From Eubacterium sp. MSJ-21 (GTDB lineage Bacteria > Bacillota > Clostridia > Lachnospirales > Lachnospiraceae), in contig NZ_JAHLPZ010000011.1 in assembly GCF_018918185.1 (NCBI RefSeq), positions 1 to 64,000 on the forward strand: a stretch of DNA of 64,000 bases. The letters run 5' to 3'. This document shows positions 43,695 to 53,585 of the stretch, in pieces; the first letter of the stretch is position 1; every line of letters starts with the position of its first letter. A program made the position numbers and the translations under genes. The notes below the pieces were generated by a model. It was not told the origin of the DNA. It saw only the letters and a list, made by a program, of their open reading frames with translations, and did not search any database.

Positions 43695-44939
43695 ATGATA
43701 TGCATCAGTATCACACATAAGAATTTAACAGCGGCACAGCGGGAATGCTTTGCCTGCAAGGAAGAAGAACAAAGGATGTTTGCGGAAGCAGTGGCGAAGG
43801 AATATCCGGAAGCCGGACTGGTTATGCTCATGACGTGCAATCGAAGTGAGATTTACATGAGCGGTGCAAAGTCAGATTTCGTATGGTTAGAGCAACAGTT
43901 TGAGCAGGTAAAAAAATTTCCGGTGGAACGCCTGAAGGATGTCTGTATGCGATATGAGGGACGAAGCTGTCTTGCACATCTGTGCCGCGTAGTCTGCGGG
44001 CTGGATTCTGCCGTGCTTGGAGAGGTTGAAATCATCCGGCAGGTCAAGCAGGCGTATCTTGCAGCGAAAACGCGCGGGCAGACCGACGCAGAGATGAATA
44101 TGGTTTTTCAGGGGGCACTTCGGCTTGCAAAGGAGGTTGCAGAGACATCGCAGATGACGCATCTGCCGGTATCGGTTGGCACGCTTGCATGTACGGCAGC
44201 GTTGGAGTTTCGTGCAGACACGAATATGAATGAAGATACAGATGCGACGGAAAACATAACTTCAAATGAAATGGATACGATAGCAGATAGTAATCGGCAA
44301 CGTGAAGATTCAGAAGAAAAACATGTCCTCATCATCGGAGCGGCAGGGCAGATGGGAAGCATCGTGATGAGGGATCTGCTTGACGCGGACGAAACAGTAC
44401 AGATCGTTGGAACAAGCCGGAAGCATAAGCAGGCACTTACGAAGATCCTTTCGCATGAACGGGTACAGTGGGTACATTACGACAGACGTTACGAATATCT
44501 GGATTGGGCGGACGTGATCATCAGTGTGACGGATAGCCCGCATTATACATTTCTTGCAGACAGGGTAACAGAGGTACGAAAAGAATCGAAACCGCAGTTG
44601 TTCTTAGATCTTGCGATTCCACAGGATATCGATGCAGAGATCGGGACACTTTCCGGCTGCGAAGTGAAAGATCTGGATTACATCAAGTCGCTTGCGACAG
44701 AGAACAATCGGAAGAAGCTGTCCGAGGCGAAGAAAATCGAACTGCTTATCGAGGAGCATGTAGATGAGATGCAGAAGCTGCTTGCTTTCCGCGCATTTGC
44801 CACGACGCGGAAGGATATCACGGAGAAGCTGGAAGGGAAATCCGCGATGTGGTTTTTGTACCAATTGAAGGATGCTTTGGATGCGCAGGACTTAGAGCAT
44901 GTACTAAAGGGGATAGAAGACCGTTTTAAATCTTGTTAA
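43695..44939 (+). CDS. hemA: Glutamyl-tRNA reductase
   Basis: 414 aa; reduces Glu-tRNA to glutamate-1-semialdehyde, the first step of C5 tetrapyrrole synthesis. The catalytic Cys is in 'MLMTCNRSEIY' (~48); 'CGLDSAVLGEVEIIRQVKQAY' (read in parts) binds tRNA and substrate; the NADPH domain begins 'VLIIGAAGQMGSIV'. An acidic insert of ~30 residues (~176-208) lies before the NADPH domain. In this window the product most clearly needed is siroheme for the sulfite reductase. AGGAAG precedes the ATG. Confidence 0.93.
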   Translation: MICISITHKNLTAAQRECFACKEEEQRMFAEAVAKEYPEAGLVMLMTCNRSEIYMSGAKSDFVWLEQQFEQVKKFPVERLKDVCMRYEGRSCLAHLCRVVCGLDSAVLGEVEIIRQVKQAYLAAKTRGQTDAEMNMVFQGALRLAKEVAETSQMTHLPVSVGTLACTAALEFRADTNMNEDTDATENITSNEMDTIADSNRQREDSEEKHVLIIGAAGQMGSIVMRDLLDADETVQIVGTSRKHKQALTKILSHERVQWVHYDRRYEYLDWADVIISVTDSPHYTFLADRVTEVRKESKPQLFLDLAIPQDIDAEIGTLSGCEVKDLDYIKSLATENNRKKLSEAKKIELLIEEHVDEMQKLLAFRAFATTRKDITEKLEGKSAMWFLYQLKDALDAQDLEHVLKGIEDRFKSC

Positions 44940-44959
44940 AAATTAACAGGAAAAAACAC

Positions 44960-44988
44960 TTGACAAAATAGTTAGGATATACTAACTT
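44960..44988 (+). promoter_or_regulatory. Promoter of the flavodoxin operon
   Basis: A consensus TTGACA (44960-44965) with TAACTT (44983-44988) at 17 nt. The -10 is weak and is covered by the first operator palindrome. Confidence 0.5.
44971..44986. promoter_or_regulatory. Operator 1 (DtxR/IdeR-like palindrome)
   Basis: GTTAGGATATACTAAC: GTTAG and CTAAC arms around six bases, located between -35 and -10 of the flavodoxin promoter. The TTAG...CTAA form resembles iron-dependent DtxR-family sites. A second copy lies 27 bp on. Confidence 0.6.
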
Positions 44989-44997
44989 ATACATAAG

Positions 44998-45013
44998 GTT
45001 AGGAAAAACTAAC
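44998..45013. promoter_or_regulatory. Operator 2 (DtxR/IdeR-like palindrome)
   Basis: GTTAGGAAAAACTAAC: same arms as operator 1, with a different centre, 27 bp centre to centre. It would sit at or just after the transcription start. Confidence 0.6.
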
Positions 45014-45032
45014 CATGTGTAAATCATTAGGA

Positions 45033-45088
45033 GCTCCTTTGAAATATTGCAAATGGAAGGCTGGCTACCTCCCATATTTCGAAGGAGC
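45033..45088 (+). promoter_or_regulatory. Long leader hairpin before the flavodoxin gene
   Basis: GCTCCTTTGAAATAT (45033-45047) pairs with ATATTTCGAAGGAGC (45074-45088) over 15 bp with one T-G wobble, around a 26-nt loop. No T run follows, so it is not a simple terminator. The 3' arm holds GAAGGAG, a ribosome-site-like sequence. Confidence 0.6.
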
Positions 45089-45111
45089 AACAAAAAATGG
45101 AGGTATATCGA

Positions 45112-45543
45112 ATGGATAAGGTTTATATCATTTTCTGGACACAGGGCGGCAATACGGGAGCCATGGCGCAGGCAATCGGCGATGGCGTACAGGCAGCAGG
45201 CAAGGAACCGGTGTTCCTTTCTCCTTCGGAGGCAGATATTAACGAGTTAAAGGAGCTTCCGGGCTTTGCAATGGGATGCCCGGCTATGGGAGCTGAGGTG
45301 CTCGAAGAGACGGAGATGGAACCATTTGTTGCAGAAGTAGAAGGTATCGTATCCGGCAAGCAGATCGCTCTTTTTGGTTCTTATGGATGGGGCGATGGCG
45401 AATGGATGCGTGACTGGGCAGACCGTATGACAGCAGCCGGTGCCACGATCATTGACGGCGAAGGCTTAATCGCACATGAAGCACCGGACGAGGAAGCAGT
45501 CGCAGCCTGCAACGAACTCGGAAAGAAACTTGCAGTAATCTAG
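45112..45543 (+). CDS. Flavodoxin
   Basis: 143 aa. FMN phosphate loop 'IFWTQGGNTGAMAQAIGDG' at the N-terminus, 'GSYGWGDGEWMRDWADRM' for the second FMN loop. A low-potential electron carrier that replaces ferredoxin when iron is scarce. Start at 45112: GGAGG at ~45100 is 8 nt upstream, while the ATG at 45097 would contain it. The operators upstream fit iron-controlled expression. DUF3793 follows by 11 nt. Confidence 0.93.
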   Translation: MDKVYIIFWTQGGNTGAMAQAIGDGVQAAGKEPVFLSPSEADINELKELPGFAMGCPAMGAEVLEETEMEPFVAEVEGIVSGKQIALFGSYGWGDGEWMRDWADRMTAAGATIIDGEGLIAHEAPDEEAVAACNELGKKLAVI

Positions 45544-45554
45544 AGCGTGATGGT

Positions 45555-46112
45555 ATGGGATTTGAAGAGAGTTTGATCCGGAACGCCGCACCGACGCTGG
45601 CGGGCATCAAAATAGCAAATCTATATAATTTCCGGTTTCGGAATCTGCGGGAATGTCAGGAATCCATTGACCGCATGAACAGACAGCTCAACAAGAAAGG
45701 GTTGTATATTCATTTGATGAAAAATGTGAAGGATTTCTATCTGCTTTACGTCTACCGCAAATCGAAGCTGGAAGAAACGATCACAGATCCGGAAGTGCGA
45801 ACGTTTTTGCTCGAATATGGCTATGACGAAGAAACGGATGTCTGGTCTTACATAGTCCGGTTGAAAGAGCGGATCAATACGGAACCGTGCTTCCCGCATG
45901 AAATCGGTGTATTTCTCGGATATCCGATTGAAGATGTGCGGGAGTTTATCGAGCGGAAAGGTGAAGGCTGTGCATATTGCGGCGAATGGAAGGTGTATCA
46001 TGATGTTCCTGCGGCCATATCATTTTTCTGCAAGCTGAAGAAGTGCAGAGATGTGTATGCGCGGGTATACGAAGATGGCAGAAACATATATGACATGACG
46101 GTCAGTGCATAA
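45555..46112 (+). CDS. DUF3793 family protein
   Basis: 185 aa. Recognised from 'APTLAGIKIANLYNFRF', 'LYVYRKSKLEE', 'EIGVFLGYPIEDVREFIE' and the late 'CAYCGEWKVYHD'. The family is of unknown function and often lies beside a flavodoxin or iron-uptake gene in Clostridia, as here. Two Cys in the CxxC late in the protein could bind a metal. It is presumably iron-regulated with the flavodoxin. Confidence 0.85.
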   Translation: MGFEESLIRNAAPTLAGIKIANLYNFRFRNLRECQESIDRMNRQLNKKGLYIHLMKNVKDFYLLYVYRKSKLEETITDPEVRTFLLEYGYDEETDVWSYIVRLKERINTEPCFPHEIGVFLGYPIEDVREFIERKGEGCAYCGEWKVYHDVPAAISFFCKLKKCRDVYARVYEDGRNIYDMTVSA

Positions 46113-46114
46113 AA

Positions 46115-46142
46115 TTGAGAATATGCATCCGCCCATTATTAT
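46115..46142 (+). promoter_or_regulatory. Enolase promoter candidate
   Basis: TTGAGA (46115-46120), 16-nt spacer, TATTAT (46137-46142), ~78 bp before the enolase start. Confidence 0.5.
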
Positions 46143-46156
46143 AGGGAAATGAGTGA

Positions 46157-47518
<1,362 letters not shown>

Positions 47519-47548
47519 TGCATAAATAAAATGAAATAGATGAGAGAC

Positions 47549-47587
47549 AAACCGGGCAGGTGCATGAAAGTGCATCTGCCCGGTTTG
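47549..47587 (+). terminator. Hairpin after enolase (probable terminator)
   Basis: AAACCGGGCAG pairs with CTGCCCGGTTT around an inner GTGCAT...; the stem is near perfect. The following sequence is only modestly T-rich (ttgtgtat). Confidence 0.65.
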
Positions 47588-47599
47588 TGTATACAATGA

Positions 47600-47700
47600 G
47601 CCGAGCGCAGATTCGTGCTTACACGAAAATCTGCATTTGGCGAATGAACATCATCGAGCCGTCAGGCGGGATGCGTTTCAATCATTTATGCAGATTCGTG
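47600..47700. repeat. Palindromic intergenic element between eno and sirC-hemC
   Basis: GCAGATTCGTG (from ~47608) faces CACGAAAATCTGC, forming a hairpin; 'gcagattcgtg' recurs at ~47690. The remaining sequence up to the promoter at 47729 has no coding signal. Confidence 0.45.
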
Positions 47701-47728
47701 ATATATAGTAATATGTAGAAAAGTAAGG

Positions 47729-47757
47729 TTGAATGAATACGAATAGTCAATTATAAT
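47729..47757 (+). promoter_or_regulatory. sirC-hemC promoter
   Basis: TTGAAT (47729-47734), 17-nt spacer, TATAAT (47752-47757), with flanks 'aaggttgaatgaa' and 'gtcaattataat' shared with the hemA promoter. Confidence 0.75.
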
Positions 47758-47821
47758 GGATAAAGGATATTTAGATAAGTAAAATAACATGGAATCCAAG
47801 CACGGATGAAAGGAAGAAACG

Positions 47822-49303
47822 ATGGCGTATTTTCCATTTATGATACAACTGGATGATAAGCAGTGCCTGATCGTGGGCGGAGGTGCGGTCGCAGCGCGGA
47901 AGGCGGTGCAGATGCATGAGTTTGGCGCATGTGTGACTGTGGTGGCACCGGAAATCTGTGAGGAATTGCGGACGATGGCTGGCGGGAAATCGAGTGATAA
48001 AGCAGCTATGGTAGAAAAAACGGAAGGTGACTGTTTGGAGAAGCTGGAAAAAATACGGCTTTTGCAGCGGAATGTCGCAGAGTCTGACATTTCCGGCATG
48101 GATGTTGTGATCATGGCAACCGATGATGCGGAGCTTAATTCGCGGTATGCCATGCTTTGCAGAAACAATCATATACTGGCCAATGTCGTGGATGTGAAGA
48201 AAGACTGTGATTTTTATTTTCCGGCGATCATCAAGCAGGGCGAGGTCGTTGTTTCGGTGTCGACCGGTGGCAGCAGTCCGATGCTTGCTTCGAAGATCAA
48301 AAAGGAGATCCGGCAGAATTTACGGACAGATTATGGTCAGATTGCAGAAGAGCTTGGAGCTATCCGGGAAGAAATTTTGATGAAGGAGCCGGATGAACAG
48401 GCAAGAAAACAAAAATTTGCAGCAATCGTGGAGGCAAAAATGCAGGAACAGAGAATCCGGATCGGGACGCGAGGGAGCAGACTTGCGCAGGTTCAGACAG
48501 ATATGGTGATCGAACAATTAAAGAAGAATTACTCGGATGTGCGGTTTGAAAAAGTAATCGTGACAACGAAGGGGGACAAGCAGAAAGACGCGGCAATCAG
48601 CTCATTTGGTGGCAAGGCGGTGTTCGTAGAGGAAATCGAGGAAGCGCTGCTTTCTGGTACGATCGATCTGGCGGTACACAGTGCAAAGGATATGCCGAAT
48701 CCATGCAAGAAGGGGCTTGGTATCGCAGGTGTTCTGCCGCGCGCGTGTGCGCAGGATGTACTGATCTATCGTGTGGATACGGATATCCGGTCGAAGGATA
48801 CATTTACCGTGGGAACCGGCAGCCTGCGCAGACGCTGCCAGATCAAGGAGTTATACCCACAGGCAGAGTGTATGGAGCTTCGTGGAAATGTCACGACGCG
48901 CATACAGAAATTGAGGGATGGCTTGTACGATGCAATCATCCTTGCGGCAGCGGGAATCGAGCGGTTAGGCATCGGGAAGGAACCGGATCTTGTCTATGAA
49001 TATCTCGATGTGGATGCGATGCTTCCGGCAGCCGGACAGGGGATTATTGCGATGGAAGCGTGTGAGGGGACTCTTCCGTATCATATGGCAGAGACAATCA
49101 GCGATGTGGAGACAGAGGGCTGCCTGCGTGCCGAGCGTGCGGTTGTCCGTGAGATGGAAGCGGGCTGCCATGAGCCAATCGGTGTATATGCGACATGGAA
49201 GGATGAGAAGAAGCTTTGCGTGCGCGTGATGAATGCCCGGAGTGGAAAGGTCGAGCGGGAGATGTGGGAACGAGAAAAGGAAGACGCGAATGATCTTGAA
49301 TAA
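47822..49303 (+). CDS. Fusion of precorrin-2 dehydrogenase/ferrochelatase (SirC/Met8-like) and hydroxymethylbilane synthase (HemC)
   Basis: 493 aa, two enzymes. Residues ~1-195 are SirC-like: NAD fold 'LIVGGGAVAARKA' and the late 'SVSTGGSSPMLASKIKKEI'. Residues ~212-490 are HemC: 'IRIGTRGSRLAQVQTDMV', 'AVHSAKDMP', 'GTGSLRRRCQ', 'ELRGNVTTR', 'LPAAGQGIIAME' and the dipyrromethane Cys in 'EAGCHEPIG'. HemC polymerises porphobilinogen; SirC turns precorrin-2 to sirohydrochlorin. Both lie on the route to siroheme, on either side of the CobA-HemD steps encoded at 62967. The stop is TAA with no sign of truncation. Confidence 0.92.
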   Translation: MAYFPFMIQLDDKQCLIVGGGAVAARKAVQMHEFGACVTVVAPEICEELRTMAGGKSSDKAAMVEKTEGDCLEKLEKIRLLQRNVAESDISGMDVVIMATDDAELNSRYAMLCRNNHILANVVDVKKDCDFYFPAIIKQGEVVVSVSTGGSSPMLASKIKKEIRQNLRTDYGQIAEELGAIREEILMKEPDEQARKQKFAAIVEAKMQEQRIRIGTRGSRLAQVQTDMVIEQLKKNYSDVRFEKVIVTTKGDKQKDAAISSFGGKAVFVEEIEEALLSGTIDLAVHSAKDMPNPCKKGLGIAGVLPRACAQDVLIYRVDTDIRSKDTFTVGTGSLRRRCQIKELYPQAECMELRGNVTTRIQKLRDGLYDAIILAAAGIERLGIGKEPDLVYEYLDVDAMLPAAGQGIIAMEACEGTLPYHMAETISDVETEGCLRAERAVVREMEAGCHEPIGVYATWKDEKKLCVRVMNARSGKVEREMWEREKEDANDLE

Positions 49304-49348
49304 TGGGGGAAAGCATATAATCGTGTCAAGGAAGAGAGGTGCGGATCT

Positions 49349-50074
49349 ATGAAAATAAAATTCGACAACATAACTGCAAAAATTGCGAAATATTGTGCTC
49401 TTATATTTACGGTGCTGTTGCTTATCGGTCTGGTTTTTTCATTTCTCGAAATCCCCGGTACAGAGGTGTTCTATATCATGACTGTTTATACAGGTGTGCT
49501 TGTAGGACTTCCGTGTTATGTTGTGCTTTTCGCTGCAAAGCTGTATTTTGCCCGTCTGCAGGCATATGGTTACGAAATTCCGGAAAATAAAAAAACATAT
49601 GGGAATAATCTGAACAATCTTCCGAAGACGCGCGGGGCAGGAAGCTCGCTTTTTGCAAAGCACAGCCGGATTGGAATGTGGATGTATTTCGCATGCTTTG
49701 TCCTGTTTCTGGTGGTGGATGTGATGTATCTGATCAAATGGCATTTTATGAAGGATATCTGTACATTTCTGTTCACCGTGTGTCTGGTTCTGGACAGCGT
49801 TTGGCTTATTCTTGCGGTAATTATGTGGCGGCAGAGAAATACAGAGAAGTACCGGGATGATGTGGAATGTGACAAAACGCGCAAAGAGCGCCTGAATCTT
49901 GAGAATATTATTGTATTTGCAATCTTCTGGGCGATCGTCTGTGCAGTTGCATGTATTCAGGCGGTGACGACAACAAAATATATGGATAAGGTGCAGAGGG
50001 AGAATGCACAAGTGGCTGCGTCTGAATTAAAAATGGCGGATAATATGGTGGAATTAGGAAATTATGAATCATAA
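49349..50074 (+). CDS. Five-TM membrane protein of unknown function
   Basis: 241 aa with hydrophobic segments at ~13-33, ~40-66, ~110-130, ~137-158 and ~187-208. A polar loop (~72-105) contains 'NNLNNLPKTRGAGSS'. No family recognised. GAGAGG lies ~11 nt before the ATG. It overlaps the next gene by 11 nt, a sign of coupling. It is the first gene of the accessory block that separates sirC-hemC from cobA-hemD. Confidence 0.65.
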   Translation: MKIKFDNITAKIAKYCALIFTVLLLIGLVFSFLEIPGTEVFYIMTVYTGVLVGLPCYVVLFAAKLYFARLQAYGYEIPENKKTYGNNLNNLPKTRGAGSSLFAKHSRIGMWMYFACFVLFLVVDVMYLIKWHFMKDICTFLFTVCLVLDSVWLILAVIMWRQRNTEKYRDDVECDKTRKERLNLENIIVFAIFWAIVCAVACIQAVTTTKYMDKVQRENAQVAASELKMADNMVELGNYES

Positions 50075-50720
50075 AGAAAAACTATATCGAGAAATTAAAA
50101 AGTTCACAAAATGGGCGGATCAATGTCAACCAACATGGTCGGAGGAACGCGATAATGGAGAATGGGAGCTTGGGTATCCGCATTTTGAAGAATTGTGTGG
50201 TGCAGCGGAGGACGTTGTAAATGAATATCCATGCAGTGAAGCCGACGAGACACTGATCCATGCATTGCTGTTTGTTATAGCCAGAGATAATGAGTGTGAG
50301 GAGCTTGTAGAAGAGAAACTGGTGTTGCGCAGGGACTGGTTTGAATTGCTTGCAAAAAAGAGCATTGGATCAAAATATGTGAATGCAGAGTGGCAGTTTG
50401 CGAAGCATCTTGGAGATTGCGAGGGCTGCGATCCGGAGTTGCTCTTTTTGTTTATCAAATCAGAATACGAATACACTTCCAGAATGGCACTTCAGACGAT
50501 GGCAGAATTAAAGCCGGAATGTGCGGAACGCTATGCGTTTGAATTTTGGGATCGTGGGAAATATCCGGCAGGTTCTTCGGAAGATGAATATCAAAAAATC
50601 ATGGCGTTGCATGTATTGGCGAAGCTCAACTCGCCGAGATTAGAAGCGTATCTGGAGCGGGCGAAGCAATCGGATTATAAGTGGTTGCGGAAAAATGCAG
50701 AGGAACTATCGGCAAAATAA
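50064..50720 (+). CDS. HEAT-like helical protein, possible immunity protein
   Basis: 218 aa, acidic and all-helical in appearance, with repeated helix pairs such as 'ALLFVIARDNECEELVEEKL', 'MALQTMAELKPECAERYAF' and 'MALHVLAKLNSPRLEAYLE'. This looks like the HEAT-repeat immunity proteins found in Firmicutes, but the assignment is tentative. Starts within the end of the membrane gene upstream. Confidence 0.6.
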   Translation: MNHKEKLYREIKKFTKWADQCQPTWSEERDNGEWELGYPHFEELCGAAEDVVNEYPCSEADETLIHALLFVIARDNECEELVEEKLVLRRDWFELLAKKSIGSKYVNAEWQFAKHLGDCEGCDPELLFLFIKSEYEYTSRMALQTMAELKPECAERYAFEFWDRGKYPAGSSEDEYQKIMALHVLAKLNSPRLEAYLERAKQSDYKWLRKNAEELSAK

Positions 50721-50814
50721 AGGAATTTGCGACGTATAAAAGAACGGATCTGGATGAGGAAGGAAATCCGTACCCGCTTTTATATATGAGATCGGAAGAG
50801 AGGGAGTGTGGAGA

Positions 50815-51081
50815 ATGAAGAAATTAACGAAGGAAGAAAAGCATAAGCAGTGTGTGAAAGAGATCAGAGCCACACTGATCGTTGTCGGAATCTGCTTTTT
50901 GTGGCATGTGCTGACAGCGTTCTTGCTGAACTCGGTGGATTGGACGTTGTTTCATATGCCGGCGTGGTTTGTGGTTTCTGTGTTAGGGACAGTCGTGATT
51001 GCAATCATAGGGGTATTCTGGCTGCTCAGATTCGTGTTTGTAGATTTTTCGTATGAGGAGGATGCAGAGGATGAGCAGTAA
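50815..51081 (+). CDS. yhdT: YhdT family membrane protein, PanF-associated
   Basis: 88 aa with two TMs (~22-42 and ~52-76), an acidic end 'YEEDAEDEQ', and 'FLWHVLTAFLLN...FHMPAWF', typical of YhdT (DUF997). YhdT genes precede panF in many bacteria, and here panF overlaps the end. ATG 50815 with GGGAG 8 nt upstream is preferred to the in-frame GTG at 50806. Confidence 0.85.
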   Translation: MKKLTKEEKHKQCVKEIRATLIVVGICFLWHVLTAFLLNSVDWTLFHMPAWFVVSVLGTVVIAIIGVFWLLRFVFVDFSYEEDAEDEQ

Positions 51082-52558
51082 TCAGATTATCATTCTATCC
51101 GTGTTTCTCGGATATCTTGTATTCAATGTAGTTGTGAGCTTTGTGTACAGCAAAAAGGCAGAAAAGAGCTTACATACATCTGCAGAGAACAAATATTTCA
51201 TCGGTGGCAGAAATATGAACGGTATCGTGCTGGCAATGACGATCATGGCAACCTATACGTCTGCCAGTTCCTTTATCTCCGGACCGGGTGCGGCAGGACT
51301 TACCTATGGATATGCGCAGGCGTGGATCGCTGCGATTCAGGTGCCGGTTACATTTCTGGTGCTCGGTGTGCTTGGAAATAAGCTGGCGCTCGTTTCACGC
51401 AGAACCGGTGCTGTGACGGTCGTTGGTTATTTCAAAGCGAGATACAAAAGTGATGTGCTTGTGATCTTTACCAGTCTCGGACTGATCGCATTTTTTATCG
51501 CACAGATGATCAGCCAGTTTACAGGTGGTGCGACGTTGATTGCATCTATAACGGGACTTGATCATGTGACATCGTTGTTGATTTTTGGAACCGTCGTAAT
51601 CCTGTATACGGCAATCGGTGGATTCAGCGCGGTTGTAATCACAGATACGATTCAGGGAATCGTGATGTGCATCGGAACGTTCCTGTTTATTCTCTTTGTT
51701 CTAAGAGCGGGAGGCGGACTTGCGTCAATTGATGCGGGACTTGCGGCAAATCTGCCGGATGTGTATGACGATATCTTCTCGAAATATACGCCGGGCGGTT
51801 TGCTCAGCTATTGGATTTTAGTTGGATTTGGAACGCTGGGACTGCCGCAGACGGCGGTGCGCGCGATGGGCTTTAAGGATACAAAGAGCATGCACAAAGC
51901 GATGTGGATCGGTGTACTGACCTGCAGCTTTGTAATCATAGGTATGCATCTGGCCGGTACCTGGGCGGGTGCGCTGGTTGATACGGACAACCTTCCGACA
52001 TCCGATTATTTTATCCCATATATCGTGCAGAAGATCATGCCGCCGGGAGTTGCAGCAATCTTCCTGGCAGCGCCGATGGCTGCTGTTATGTCGACTGCGG
52101 ATTCCCTTCTCATTCTCGCGACGGCTGCGATTGTCAAGGATTTATGGAAGAACTATGTGGTGAAGGATGATCCGGTAAAAAATGAATCTTACCAGAAGCA
52201 TGTAAAGCTTGTCAGCACGATCCTTACGATGGTGCTTGGTGCCGTCGTGATGGTTCTGACAATCGATCCGCCGGATATCATCTTCTTGTTAAATATGTTT
52301 GCGTTTGGTGGTTTGGAATGTACCTTCTTCTGGCCGCTTGTCGGTGGTTTGTTCTGGAAAAAGGGAACAAAACAGGCGGCAGTATGCAGCAGTATCGGCG
52401 CGGTTGCGACTTACATTTTCGCCACATACAACATCCATGTCGGAGGAATCAACGCCGTTGTATGGGGACTTCTTGTCGGTGCGGTATTGTATTTCGTGAT
52501 CGGTGCAATCACCGGACGCAAAGGATTGGATGCGGATATTTTGGATAAGTGTTTTTAG
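51071..52558 (+). CDS. panF: Sodium/pantothenate symporter
   Basis: 495 aa, sodium:solute symporter family with ~13 TMs. 'FIGGRNMNGIVLAMTIMATYTSASSF' (read in parts) near the N-terminus and 'GFGTLGLPQTAVRAMGF' mid-protein match PanF; YhdT upstream supports pantothenate as substrate. Start 51071 has GAGGAGG 9 nt upstream, inside the yhdT 3' end. It would import pantothenate for CoA synthesis with Na+. Confidence 0.92.
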   Translation: MSSNQIIILSVFLGYLVFNVVVSFVYSKKAEKSLHTSAENKYFIGGRNMNGIVLAMTIMATYTSASSFISGPGAAGLTYGYAQAWIAAIQVPVTFLVLGVLGNKLALVSRRTGAVTVVGYFKARYKSDVLVIFTSLGLIAFFIAQMISQFTGGATLIASITGLDHVTSLLIFGTVVILYTAIGGFSAVVITDTIQGIVMCIGTFLFILFVLRAGGGLASIDAGLAANLPDVYDDIFSKYTPGGLLSYWILVGFGTLGLPQTAVRAMGFKDTKSMHKAMWIGVLTCSFVIIGMHLAGTWAGALVDTDNLPTSDYFIPYIVQKIMPPGVAAIFLAAPMAAVMSTADSLLILATAAIVKDLWKNYVVKDDPVKNESYQKHVKLVSTILTMVLGAVVMVLTIDPPDIIFLLNMFAFGGLECTFFWPLVGGLFWKKGTKQAAVCSSIGAVATYIFATYNIHVGGINAVVWGLLVGAVLYFVIGAITGRKGLDADILDKCF

Positions 52559-52592
52559 GAAGTTATGATTTTGGGAAAAGGAGAAGTATTGT

Positions 52593-53542
52593 ATGGAACA
52601 GGATCCATTCAAGGAATATATAAAGGAAACAGAGCCTGAAAAAAGAGATAAGGGATATGCGTGGCATACCGCAATAGGACTGCAAGCTGTGGATGGGCTT
52701 CGACCATCCAAATACCTGATTGACACAGCAATCAAGAATATTGAAGGTGATATCTCGATTGATGAAGCAGGAGAATTATTAAATAGCTATTATGAGGAAA
52801 ATCCGAAGTCAGATGCGACAGACAGAACGGAGGAAGCAGATAAGGTATCATTGCGAATAGCCAAAATTCTATCTGAAAAGGCATTCATCATTTGGCAGTA
52901 TTTGTATCCAGACTGTGGCAGATTCATATATTTGCAGAAGGAAATACAAGGACAACCGCCGTGTTTTTTATTAAGTATTTAAGAACACTTGGGTTTGATG
53001 CTACGAATGATATTTTCGCAGAACATGCATGGTATTTTAGAAATGCACTGGTGCGGGCAAATTATACAGATTTGAAAAATGGGGTGCATGAAACAACAGA
53101 ATATTTGGAATTGTTCCTTAAAAATTTGTTGTTGAACGAAGAAAATGAGCTGCATAACAGAACGATGCACGTAAGTGGTAAATTTAATAATCTGCAAAAA
53201 GCGGACATTGGGGAAGGAAAAGCGGACATTGGGGAAGGAAAAGCGGACATTGGGGAAGGAAAAGCGGACATTGGGGAAGAAAAAGCGGACATTGGGGAAG
53301 AAAAAGCGGACATTGCAATAAAGATAGCGAATATTGATGAAGCGATAAATAGCAAAACGCGCAGTAATATTTTAGCATTATATCAGCATTGTGGAAAAGA
53401 AACATTTTTTGGACGTACAGTTGTAGAATCGGTTACAGGATTAAAGGCAACACGGGCTTCAGAAGTGCTACAACTCCTGCTAAGAAATAATATAATCGAG
53501 AAAGTTCAAGGGCATGGAAAAGGAAAATATCGTTTCCTGTAA
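52593..53542 (+). pseudogene. Fic-family protein, broken by frameshift and internal deletion
   Basis: The first frame (52593-52982) encodes a Fic N-terminus: 'GYAWHTAIGLQAVDGLRPSKYL'-like, then 'ADKVSLRIAKILSEKAF'. The core resumes in another frame (from ~52892): 'VSRLWQIHIFAEGNTRTTAVF', where the usual catalytic HPFxxGN motif reads HIFAEGN. The ~60 residues that normally link the two parts are missing. The C-terminus 'RASEVLQLLLRNNIIEKV.GHGKGKYRFL' is typical of Fic proteins with a winged helix end. A 7-residue repeat (KADIGEG/E) lies in between. Without its linking part and with Pro lost from the active motif, AMPylation is unlikely. Confidence 0.85.
53201..53321 (+). repeat. 21-bp tandem repeat inside the Fic pseudogene
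   Basis: Six copies of a unit starting GCGGACATTG at 53201, 53222, 53243, 53264, 53285 and 53306. Units encode KADIGEG or KADIGEE; the last is degenerate. Copies 1-4 and 4-6 differ at one base (GGAAGG/GGAAGA). Confidence 0.95.
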
Positions 53543-53585
53543 TGCATGATAAGTTAATGTTATGTTGGATGATGGAGGACAAAAA

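Noticed and set aside
52593-52982. 129-aa frame as a separate antitoxin (VbhA-like)
   Set aside because: Its sequence is the N-terminus of a Fic protein and its last ~30 residues are the core region read out of frame.
53201-53321. CRISPR reading of the 21-bp repeats
   Set aside because: Units are contiguous with no spacers and code for a regular peptide in the Fic frame.
53062-53405. - strand frames encoding repeated PSPMSAF or LPQCPLF peptides
   Set aside because: They are the antisense of the 21-bp repeat within the Fic pseudogene.
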